A DNA stretch of 64,000 nucleotides from Epiperipatus broadwayi (Eukaryota > Onychophora > Udeonychophora > Euonychophora > Peripatidae), in contig JAQFVV010012537.1 in the NCBI GenBank assembly GCA_028023455.1, forward strand, positions 806,001 through 870,000. The letters are read 5' to 3'. Shown here one piece after another: positions 13,992 through 23,150 of this stretch. The translations under genes and the position numbers were made by a program. The notes beneath the pieces were generated by a model, which saw only the letters and a list, made by a program, of their open reading frames with translations, did not search any database and was not told the origin of the DNA. Position 1 is the stretch's first letter, and each line of letters opens with the position of its first letter.

Positions 13992-14315
13992 GAAACAGCG
14001 CCACCTAGTGGGCTAGATTGCTGGGTGATTGCTGTTTAGCAGACGATGTAAGCTGGATCGGTTTACCTATGGCTAACAGCACCACCAAGCAGGCAATAGT
14101 GCTGGCAGCTACTTGGCATGAGGTTACTGGGCGTACGCATGGTGAACAGCGCCATATAGCGGCTGGAACTTTGCATTGTCTGCTTCTGGCCTGCTACTGT
14201 TGCATACAAATGGTGAACAGTGCCATCTAGTGGCTGGAACTTTGCGTCGTCTGCTTTTGGGCCCCTACTCTGGATATTTCTGTGGTTCACATGGAAATAG
14301 CGCCTCTGGCGGCCA
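13992..14315 (-). promoter_or_regulatory. Cluster of CTCF-like motifs in a GC-rich island
   Basis: Four evenly spread sites read GCGCCACCTAGTGGG (about 13999), GCGCCATATAGCGGC (about 14150), TGCCATCTAGTGGC (about 14221) and GCGCCTCTGGCGGCC (about 14300). Their reverse complements follow the CTCF consensus CCASYAGRKGGCRC. The first and third match at every position, the second has two mismatches and the fourth lacks one base. A related tggcatgagg half-site lies between. All point the same way. The surrounding 13900-14340 is conspicuously GC-rich for this window, and the sites share flanks such as ggtgaacag and ctggaactttgc. The cluster therefore looks like a short tandem array. Insulator function is inference; it may equally be a repeat that carries the motif. 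Confidence 0.5.
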
Positions 14316-15024
14316 CATGGGGCGTAAGTCACAACTACCAAATATTTTTAACCTGTCATAACACTGTACAAACCCTCAACTAAAAAATATGTGTGGTTTC
14401 TGAAAGGCAATAAGAATTATTCTCCCCCACTGTCTTATTTTTCAGACTATATATAGGTGCTAGCCTATTGATGACATCACACATACTTTTGTTACTAAAA
14501 CACATGATCATTTATAATCACATTATCAATGTATCTGGATGAAATCTTTTTAAAAAATTGACAATTTTTAAAAAAAATTATTATTTGGAGTGGTTCAAAT
14601 ATTGTAATTTTTATAGTTTTAATAGCATATTAATGAGCCATTATTCTCATCCCCCAAATTTCTCAGTCCAAAATTGACCTTTTATCTTTTGCTCTCATGA
14701 CCTGTAGATACCAGCCAGACATCAGCTGGAAACTTTCATGACTGCTTTCACAAAAAACAAGAATAATTGGATTTCAATGATGTACAAGAAAAAAAAAACA
14801 AATTTTCACACAGAAAATACAAATTATTTAAAGACTCTTAATAAATCTGTAAATATTTATGCTTTGTATTTGTACATACATGCACATACTCATCCATATT
14901 CAAACATATAAAACCTGCTTCTCAAAAACAATCTAAATGATCTGAAATCTATAGATTGTTAATATCATTAGTATTAAAATGTATAAAATAAATTAGTAAC
15001 AACAAGTATTAAAGTCAAAAAATT

Positions 15025-15314
15025 ATTAAAGAAAGAATATTAAAATCTATTTGATATAAATTATTAAAGAAAGAATATTTACTGAGGCTATAACCTCGAT
15101 AATATGCGTATAAAATGCGATAGTAGGGACCTCTACAGGTGTTTTAGCCACAAGCTTACGCTACGGTTAAAACACCTGTAGAGGTCACTACTATCACATT
15201 TTATACGCATATTATCGAGGTTATAGCCTCAGTAAATATTACTTATGTAATCAATGTGCGTTTAATAAATTTATAATTAAAGAAAGAATATTAAAATCTA
15301 TTTGATATAAATTA
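15025..15314. repeat. Array of about 39-bp direct repeats interrupted by a palindrome
   Basis: The unit attaaagaaagaatattaaa plus atctatttgatataaatta occurs at 15025-15063 and 15276-15314. A partial third copy runs 15063-15079 into the palindromic element. The array was probably present before the palindrome inserted. Confidence 0.65.
15074..15240. mobile_element. Palindromic MITE, 167 bp
   Basis: Almost perfect inverted arms of about 65-70 bases (15074-15142 and 15168-15240) surround a short loop containing ccacaagcttacgctacg. The ends read aatatttactgagg and cctcagtaaatatt. It has no coding capacity. The hairpin form suggests a mobilised miniature inverted-repeat element, but the superfamily is not clear because the AATATT border is self-complementary and the target duplication cannot be read. 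Confidence 0.7.
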
Positions 15315-15660
15315 ACTTTAAAAAAGGTTAATAAGTAAACTTCAAAAAATGATTTGTAGGGTTATGTACTTTAAAATTCTAACTTTTAAGTACAACTACT
15401 AAACCATTCAAAGTATAAATTATCCTCTTTTACTAATACAAATTTGAATAGAGAGAGAAACAAATATTTCTCTCTCCTTCAGAGGCTATGGGTACTTGGT
15501 CATGTATGGTTTGAACTCGATGCTCTACAGCTTAAAATAACCATAGCATTCCAAGAAACACCAGCACATTATTTGTACATTTAACAAAATTTTATTTATT
15601 TATTTATTTATTGCATCACAGATTGCATTGTAGTCACATGGGTAAATTGGAATGTGTACA

Positions 15661-15788
15661 ATGTATATGGAAATTTTGATTAGTTTGTTAATGAATTGTA
15701 TTAATACTATTTATAGATGTTGTTGTCTGTTAACATTAATTACGTATTCTTGTTTGCTGGCAGCCTGGTCATAGTCAGAGACATAGCA
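15661..15788 (+). repeat. Truncated 5' LTR of Gypsy element A
   Basis: This stretch aligns with the last about 140 bases of the 3' LTR (22011-22148): atgtatatggaa, gattag, ttgttgtctgttaa, cctggtcatagtca, ending acatagca versus acacagca. The upstream 1.2 kb of the LTR is absent on this side. Confidence 0.75.
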
Positions 15789-15919
15789 AATTAGTGGTTC
15801 AGTCTTTTCAAACTTATGGAAAAAAGTAGAGTTTAAATCATTAGTAAGTTAGTGGAAAGCAGAGCTGAAATTTAGCAGACAGAAATTAGTAGTAAGGAAA
15901 ATAAACAGTAGTCCATAAA

Positions 15920-16363
15920 ATGAGTTTATTTGGTCGAAATAGCATAGCAGAATTCGAGATTAGTAATGGATTGGAATGGCCATTATATATTATGCAAATA
16001 GAGAATTTCTTTACATTGAATGGTATTGAAGATAATAAATGGAAAATAGCAGCACATATGTTTCACTGATATAAATGTAATAGAAGTCACAAATAAATTA
16101 TTTGAGATACCTATTACTGAAAATGTAAAGTATGAGGAATTAATAAAGAGATTAAACCATCATTTTAGCCCTCACCCATTCCATCACATAGGTTGCTGTT
16201 CAATGGGAAAAAAAAGTAAGAGTATAACTCAGCTATGAGGAAATTAGCTAAAGATTACAGTTATGTGGATTTCATTGAGAAGATACTCATGGATCAATTG
16301 TTATGGGAGATGTCTGATAATAGGCTCAGACAACAATTACTAACAGAACCTGTTATCATATAT
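15920..16363 (+). pseudogene. Gag (5' half) of Gypsy element A
   Basis: Starts MSLFGRNSIAEFEISNGLEW and, after a frameshift near 16066, continues with KLFEIPITENVKYEEL and then YVDFIEKILMDQLLWEMSDN and RLRQQLLTEP. These are standard Ty3/Gypsy gag matrix/capsid signatures, assembling the virus-like particle in the family. The frame stops at the insertion site. Removing the insertion with one copy of the ATAT duplication joins this half to the next in frame. Confidence 0.7.
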
Positions 16364-19300
16364 TGTAACAGTCAAGTTTGTATATTCGCGTAACAGAATT
16401 CAGAATCCAAGCAAAAGAGACCGAAGCTGACCCAACTAGGACTGTGACATCCCGAGTCCGACCACACTTAAACTCATAATCCAGGATTCCAAGACTCAAG
16501 ACCCTACGAATGACCACCTTGAAATTACACGTAGTATACCTCTTTCCACACGGCCGACATAGGTCACGGAGAAGCAATGAGACTGATAATTAAAAGAAAG
16601 GTTCTTAATTGACTAAAATATCACTAAATTTAATTTAACCTAAGGCATAGTTTTCACATATATAGACTATAAAGGATAATTAGAATTGGATTGAATTAAA
16701 TCAATAACGAGACAGAGAATGAAATACATTAAATTAATTATATATTTATTTACAATTGGCATGAAATTGATCAGTTTTACACATTTCAGCGTCGAATGTA
16801 CAAACTAAGAGTACACATTCTCTTTTTATATACAATTATAAATAGCTTTATATAAATAAATTTTATACAATTCAAAATAGCTTTAGATAAATACTTTCAT
16901 TTAATTTTCATAAATGGGTTTGACATGTGCCCATCTTATGAGTTGCTTTTCAATTAATACATAATTAATCACTACGTTATGTCTATAAATCTCGATAAGC
17001 CAAATCCTATTACATTTGTGGCTGGTATATAAATAATTATATTAAACTTTGATCATGAATTTATTTCCTAAAATATACAATATAATTTAATAACGAGCGC
17101 ATAAACCAGCTCAAGTAATGATCGATCGAACATGGCTTTCGAGAGAAAATTTCAGAATGCTGAAAGCGTTATGTTAAGGTGGGAGAGTTGGCTGAAATAA
17201 GATTTTACCAATGCGCTATGGCACAGGTAAACAATAATAGGAAAAGTCGCTCTGCGGATGGATGAAATAACTTCAGGGTTCTTGCGACAAACGCCGGTAC
17301 CCTGTAACCGATCGCAATGCTGCGTGAAAAGGAACATTTGTGTTCAGGAATGGCGGGGGACTTACGTGCTAACCTGGCCTTGGCTCAGGCTTCGCTACTG
17401 CTCTACCCTATAGAAGAAGATGTGCTGGCAACGCCGTGGCTCCATCTTAAGATACGTATTTTACGTATAGCAGCAAAACGAGAATAATTTTATAAAATAC
17501 TATCACATCCGCCAAGCAAAGAATAGTATATTTCATACTATGAAATACGAGTTAATAGCATATTAGCTCTATCAAATTGGGACCAACTCTTGTGTAGCCT
17601 GGTAATAAATGTCTGCTACTAAAAGGGGAGATTACTACATCTGTACTTTGACATGTTCGATCTATTCCGTTACTTATAGATAATACATATTTAAGGAGGG
17701 AAAGTATATTTCTATGGACTTAAGAATTTAAATGTCAAATATACTTATAAATACGATCAAGGCTAAATTTAATTCTTAAATAAACTTATCAAGTTAAGTT
17801 TTTTTTTTTAAAAGGTTGATTAACAGAGCCACATTTCACATAATAAATCATTTAAATAATAAAAAAAATAGGATTTCGAAACAGCGCAGAAAGTTGACGC
17901 TATAAATAAATTACGCGAAGATTTTCAAATATCTTCTTAAAAAGATGAAATTAAGTGCCACTGTTTCGAAATATTGGCATATAAAATATAATAAGCATTT
18001 AAAATAAAATAAGCAAAGAAATATAGACACAACCACAGTGATATAACTTTAAATTAGACATTTATAAAGTACTTTAAATGAAAGGAAAATTATAAATAAG
18101 TCAGATTATTTAAACTTTAACACATTAAATTTTGGATAGCAATTGACATATTTAAAATATTAATTAAATGGATTTTAAGTTTTGATTACATTTTTAGCTT
18201 TATCATTATTTTAAAAGGAAAGTTAGCTAACTTAGATAGATATTATTTACATTTACACAGAGCTCTGCGGTTTGAAAAACAAAACGGTACCGGTATGATT
18301 TATCTGCAAGTTCTTGGCTGTTGGTTTGGTTTAGTTTGACTGGGCGGCATCATCTTTCTCCTTATGTTAGGCTCGTCTCTTCTATCGGCATGATGGTGGT
18401 TTAGGCATTTCGACGAGAGAAACCCCGTTCTCCCGCGGAGTAACAGCAACAAGATGCCCGCTTTTAGCCGGACATGTTAAACTTTAACAATTGTGAAGAC
18501 TGGCTACAACTCTCACTAACAATATGGCTGTCTATCTCTAACAATATGGCTCTCTCTCTCTCTAACAATATAGAATATTTATATGTTTTCCTTATCGGAA
18601 TCTCCCGCCTCAAGACTCACTAAACTCAGGAATTTAATTAAGTGTTTTTCAATTTATAATTCAGATCTTAGATAACTTATGTTAGAAACATTTCATAAGC
18701 TATTATTATAATTAAGATTTTTCGTTGCAAACAATTGTCCAATTTAGATTTTAAAATAACTTAAATCTTATCTAAGGAGATTTTAATTAGTAAATTTTGA
18801 ACTAGTTTTACTTTTTACGAATTCCAGGTGTGGTCGTTAATGACACTTGTTTACAACCAAAAATCTTTTAATTACTTGACCAGCTTTTATTTTTAATCTT
18901 ACATAGAAACTCTTTCTATTTAAAAACAACCTTATAACACTTTTTTAAAACGAAAACATTTTTCACATATTTATTAAAAATAATTTACAAATATATTTTG
19001 ATATAGCTTTTAAATATATTTTCGAGAAACTTTTCTCTGAAATATATTTAAAACAAGAAATCTTTTAACAATTTTAAAGAAACATTTAATAGTATTTTTA
19101 GATAACGGCTTTTACATATTTTAAATCATGTCTTTCTTCTATATAGCACAGATTATATATCCACATACGAAATTACAATATTAAACAACAAAATTAATAA
19201 TTTACTCTTAACTTAAATAATATAATAAACATTTTTAGAAATATTAAATAATTTTAGGACGCTATAATTTTACTAATCCTATCTAATTATAGCGTTCGTT

Positions 19301-19443
19301 CGCACGTAAATATATAATGCTGTTTAGACAGACATGAACTAATTTTAAATTTATTAACATTTAAATAGGTTCGAACTTAGCACAGATGAGAGTGTCATTA
19401 GGTTTGATGGTGAAACGGAAAGGGATTGGAGATTTCCGTTTCA
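16364..19443. mobile_element. 3.08-kb TG...CA insertion, candidate giant solo LTR
   Basis: Left border ATAT|TGTAACAG (TSD 16360-16363) and right border CGTTTCA|ATAT (TSD 19444-19447) give a 4-bp target duplication and TG/CA termini, as for LTR elements. Excising it with one TSD restores the gag reading frame. No second copy of TGTAACAG and its flank is seen inside, so this is probably one very long LTR rather than a two-LTR element. It has GC-rich blocks (16380-16580, 17090-17470, 18250-18490), a ctctaacaatatggct tandem repeat near 18510-18570 and a terminal hairpin (tgaaacggaaa/tttccgtttca, 19411-19443). No domain-bearing ORF is found. Confidence 0.6.
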
Positions 19444-19447
19444 ATAT

Positions 19448-20160
19448 GACATGACCACTAAGAAAGCCATAATGTACAAATTAACTAAAACTGAGGGAAA
19501 TGTTAAAAATGGAAGTGTTCAAGACAGAGAACGAGATATAATATAGTGGAAAGCTGAGTACAGTAAAAATTATAAAGTAACATATTTTTGCTATGGAAAA
19601 AGGAGTCATACGGCAAAAGTATGCAGGAGTCACAAAGAAATATGTTTTAAATGTAGTAAAAAGGTCATTTAGCACATATGTATAATCAGGAACATAATGG
19701 TAAATGTAAAAGTAAAGTGCCAATGCAAGAAAATAGGAAAGGTAACAATGTGGTTAAAAACATGGATGTCCAGGGGTTAAATCAGTTGATATTATTAGTA
19801 CTTTATGGAAAAGAACTGAGGGAGATTGACAATGGGTCAGGTATTTCTCTGATGTCACTAACAGACTAGATGTCACTGTCATCAGATAACATGGAAGTAA
19901 ATTAAACAAACATTAGAGCACAAGATGTAAATGAAAATGCACTAAGATTATTAGGCCATATGACAGTGCCCATCAACTACTGTGGTACTTAGTAAAAGGG
20001 AAGATTAGTCCCATCCTTGGGAGGGAGTGGTTCCATGAACTAGGAATCCAAATTAATATTAAAAAATCTCTCTTGAACAGGAAATGGCATACAAATACCT
20101 GATTTATTTAATAAAAATTGGGATTAATTAATACAAGCCAAGTTGATATACAGTTGCTGG
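19448..20160 (+). pseudogene. Gag 3' half, CCHC knuckles and protease remnant of element A
   Basis: Continues gag with MTTKKAIMYKLTKTEG, followed by zinc-knuckle-like CYGKRSHTAKVC and CFKCSKK segments near 19588-19670. A protease-like stretch follows with IDNGSGISLMS, where the family active site is DTGS/A (Thr replaced by Asn). The flap/C-terminal signature ILGREWFHELGI lies near 20015-20060. Several stops interrupt the frame. Nucleocapsid normally packages RNA and protease matures Gag-Pol; neither can be made intact here. Confidence 0.7.
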
Positions 20161-20175
20161 AAAATGTATGATCAG

Positions 20176-20222
20176 TCATGAATAAACCTCGGAAAATCCC
20201 ATTCACTCAAAAAACTGTAGAT
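20176..20222 (+). pseudogene. Protease-RT linker of Gypsy pol, truncated at the chimera junction
   Basis: The frame MNKPRKIPFTQKTVD resembles the KPRKIPFAL...V segment that opens the reverse transcriptase region of Gypsy pol. It runs without interruption into the ATG of the CCDC6-like segment, so the junction is in frame. Confidence 0.55.
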
Positions 20223-20420
20223 ATGGCAGATAGTGACAGCGAAAGGGATGGTGGGCCATGTATTAAGCCATCTTCACCGACAACAAAAAAACAACTCCAG
20301 AAAAGAATAGAATCACTTCAGCAAGAGAATAGAGTTTTAAAATAGAATTAGAAACTTATAAATTAAGAATAAAATCCATATAAGAGAAAAAATTTATTAG
20401 TAAAATACACATAACTGGCT
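20223..20420 (+). pseudogene. CCDC6-like: Captured CCDC6-like N-terminal segment (host gene piece)
   Basis: The frame opens MADSDSERDGG, then KPSSP, KKQLQKRIESLQQENRVLK, and after a one-base deletion in an A-run at about 20343 resumes ELETYKLRIKS. An EE-like stretch and a decayed tail follow. The initial MADS-acidic start, LASLQQEN-type heptads and VLK(I)ELETYK block are the signature of coiled-coil domain protein 6 (CCDC6). That protein is conserved from insects to humans and binds no retroelement machinery. As I recall, human exon 1 ends about residue 101, shortly after the matching point; the captured piece ends near the same place. It is joined in frame at its 5' end to Gypsy pol and at its 3' end to the integrase tail. 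The early stop at 20344-20346 makes it non-functional now. Confidence 0.75.
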
Positions 20421-20423
20421 GAA

Positions 20424-20757
20424 AAAAAGAAAATACATATGTAATAGGTGACCAAGTGTGGGTTTGAGATGTGATCAGGAAGAAATAGTTTCAAGGAATA
20501 ATCGCAGAATTATTATCAAAAAAGATAGGCATACAGAAGGTGCATAAATCATATCCGCTGTCAATTCAAGGAAGACTTGGAAATTTCAGTAGACATACCC
20601 CCCCCCCCCAGGAAATACAAGAGATAGCAGAACCTACACCATATGAAATAGTGATTGATGAGAGTGGATCCAAAATCAGGAAATATGAACTTCTATCATC
20701 TCGGAAGCCAAATGTAATAACAACTAGATCATCCAGACCTAGACAACAGATATGAAG
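20424..20757 (+). pseudogene. Integrase C-terminal tail of element A
   Basis: After the host segment the frame reads NTYVIGDQVWV, then a GIIAELLSKKIGIQKV stretch and a long polar tail (EPTPYEIVIDESG, NVITTRSSRPRQQI). GDQVWVRD followed by a small beta-barrel-like segment is the family integrase C-terminal module, involved in target DNA or chromatin contact. Stops interrupt the first part; an 11-C homopolymer lies near 20600. Confidence 0.6.
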
Positions 20758-20806
20758 GCTGCTTAAATTCAAGGACCTAAGCAATTTTGTGGAGTAAGGG
20801 GAGAAG

Positions 20807-22148
20807 TGTAAAATATTCAATTTATATTTAAGAAATTGAATTATAGTACTGCAAAAATAAATCGATGAAGAAATGTTTAATTAAACTAGATTTTAAAAAT
20901 AAAAGCTTTTGAATAGAGACATGTATATATTAATGTTGTATTCGTGTTGAGAAATAAACAGCGAGTTTATTAGACACAATTTACTCCAGAAGTTTTCGAT
21001 TTATTTTATTGAAAGTAAAAATAATTATAATGGAAAATAATTATAATTAAAAGCAAGTTGTGGGATTATTTTTATCAGAGATAAAAATAACTAATTAAAG
21101 TAAGAACAATAAAACGGATTTGGAAAACACGCGATTAAGTTTTTGGAATGTAGCAGATAAGAATTAGCAAAAGAACTCAGAGGAATATATAAACTGCTAG
21201 AGGAAAACATCGCGCACTTGTTACAGTTTTGTTAACTGAAGAAGTTGGATACGTAAAGCTGTTCAGAGCTATTTGCGGCACAATGGTTAAGAGTTGTTGC
21301 AGCCGAGTTTCATACATTTTAGCTGTAATTCTTTGTACTCGTATGTTATCGATCGGATTGTAAGTGTTTTTTTACCCCTCTGAAAAAGCTTAGAGATGAA
21401 GACATTACAATTAATTAATTGCATATCTTAAAACTTAGATTATATGGAAATAAAATTCCTTAGAGATTAGTTAATTGTATAAATCTTAAAACTTAGATTA
21501 TACAGAAATAAATTCCTAAGATAAATGGGGAATTAGTGTGCATAATTAAAAGGCTAAGTGAAATTTCGTTGTATGATAACAATCTCTAAATCTAATAATA
21601 TGAAAATAATTTAAACAGAACTGATTAAAATGAAAATTAAATTACTCCAGCAAAGATAAGAAAAACAAAACAAGAGGGAGGATATAAAAAGCTAGAGAAA
21701 GAGGAGAGTGTGCTCTTTGGGATTGCTGGCTGTTGTTGCTGCTTCCATGAGTTGTAGTGCAGTGCAGCTCATCATCAGTGGACTTCATTCACTCAGCTCC
21801 TGTAAGTAACAAGCCAATTAAGACTTTTAGCAGACCATCCCAGTATTATTATTTTGAAGCACCTCAAGAGGCTCATTGAGGGTTTTGTTTTAAAAGACTA
21901 TAGACTGTGCAGTAGGTAAAGTACATCATTGTTTACCTTAACTATAGGAATATTTTATTCACTATTTGTTATTTAACTTTATGAGTTAGGCTCGTATAAA
22001 TCCAGACTATATGTATATGGAAGTTTTGATTAGTAATTGTTTAATTGTTAATGAACTGTCTTAATACTATTTATATATGTTGTTGTCTGTTAATGTTAAT
22101 TACATATTCTTGTTTTCTGGCTACCTGGTCATAGTCAAGGACACAGCA
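20807..22148 (+). repeat. 3' LTR of Gypsy element A (1.34 kb)
   Basis: Begins TGTAAAATATTC directly after the purine tract aaggggagaag and ends acacagca, paralleling the 5' remnant. Contains two TATA-like boxes (atatataaac near 21186 and gatataaaaagc near 21682) and an internal 55-base tandem duplication (about 21409-21525). A splice-donor-like ctgtaagtaac lies near 21799. Confidence 0.65.
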
Positions 22149-22632
22149 AATACCATTACAATAAACATATATGACTTGAACTATTTTATGTTGGCTACTA
22201 GAGTGAGGCAAAATACTTGTTACTTCAATATTTCAAAAATAAACTATTATCATAACTGTAAAATGCTCATATAAAATCTATACACTTATATTTTATTTGA
22301 TGCTAATTCTTAAATAACATAATATATATTAATTCTAAATTGATTTTTAAAATATTTTATATTCCTGAGTAGTTTTAAACACAATAGATCATTATCAAGA
22401 GAATTTGATTTGGTGCTTGAGAATAAACAATACGATCTTTATTTAAAATTCAGATTATGTTCAGTTTGGTGTTATTTTTTTATTTTTAATTAATTTCTAC
22501 TATACATATGGATATATAATATTTTTTAAAATAATTTCTTAAAACATTTATCAGTAAATTAATAAATAACTTAATATCAAATTATATATATAACAAATTA
22601 AATTTCAAATTAAAAAAAAAGTAGATATTTAC

Positions 22633-22800
22633 GAGTTCCTTGAAGAGGACATGGTTCACAAGGTTCATTCCAAGCTAATCCCACACTGCAACAACAAGCC
22701 ATTTTTGTTAATAGCACAGATTGTGCATTTTCACAAACTAAGCGATATGGTGGTGAAGTTGAATTATAATAGCTTCTAAAACAATTTCCTTTTCTCATAT
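22633..22800 (-). CDS. Fibrillin-like gene, TB (8-Cys) domain exon
   Basis: A 168-nt exon flanked by tttttttttacag at its 5' side and GTAAAT at its 3' side; both borders are phase 1. It encodes [11 protein letters not shown], a middle [12 protein letters not shown], then the Cys triplet [19 protein letters not shown] and LQGT. This is the TGF-beta-binding-protein-like (TB) domain, found only in fibrillins and LTBPs. Seven of eight cysteines are here; the eighth normally sits in the next exon. Fibrillins are secreted extracellular-matrix microfibril proteins. LTBPs are vertebrate, so fibrillin is preferred for this genome. The exon is intact and shows no decay, in contrast to everything around it. 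Confidence 0.93.
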
Positions 22801-22939
22801 CTGTAAAAAAAAAATTAACATTTGCGTATTCATCTTACATTTTTAAATACATAATAATATATCTGAAATAATAATCTTCATATGCATATATTATAAGAAT
22901 CATTAATGAGTACTACAAGAATCCCTGATTCACATGAAC

Positions 22940-23150
22940 AGCATTTCTTATGCTTGCTCATAACTACTATCAAAACTTGCAAAACTCTCCATACAGTAGT
23001 GCCACTCAGTGCAAGGCTCCTCACTAACGAAGGCCACAAGCCAGAAACTAGTCTGGGGATATTGGATGAGTAAGCACTAGATAAGGATTTTATAAACAAG
23101 TCTTCTGGCAATCCATTGATTACTCTGTCTTGCACTGATTGGCACTAGTT
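22940..23150 (+). repeat. Copy of the 55-kb inverted-repeat family
   Basis: Matches the right arm at 55500-55650: gtagtgccactcagtgcaag, ggccacaagccagaaactag, gatattggatgag, ccattgattactctgtcttg. The hammerhead-like core seen in the 55-kb copies is degraded here (CTAACGA for CTGATGA at 23024-23030, GAAA retained at 23044-23047). Confidence 0.7.

Larger units (their letters stand above)
15661..22148 (+). mobile_element. Gypsy-type LTR retrotransposon A, chimeric (host gene segment in place of pol)
   Basis: Order: 3'-terminal remnant of a 5' LTR (15661-15788), gag (from ATG at 15920), CCHC zinc knuckles, aspartic protease remnant, protease-RT linker, CCDC6-like segment, integrase C-terminal tail, purine-rich tract (ggagtaaggggagaag), 3' LTR (20807-22148). 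The reverse transcriptase, RNase H and integrase core are missing. The gag is split by a 3.08-kb insertion at 16364-19443. The many stops and frameshifts show it is defective. Its gag is related to that of element B (both share an SDNR-RQQLL segment). Confidence 0.8.

Noticed and set aside
14018-14361. Overlapping frames on both strands at 14018-14361
   Set aside because: They are by-products of the GC-rich motif array; no stable protein signature.
16356-16577. 73-codon minus-strand frame in the GC-rich insertion
   Set aside because: Lies across the insertion border (16364) and has no family signature.
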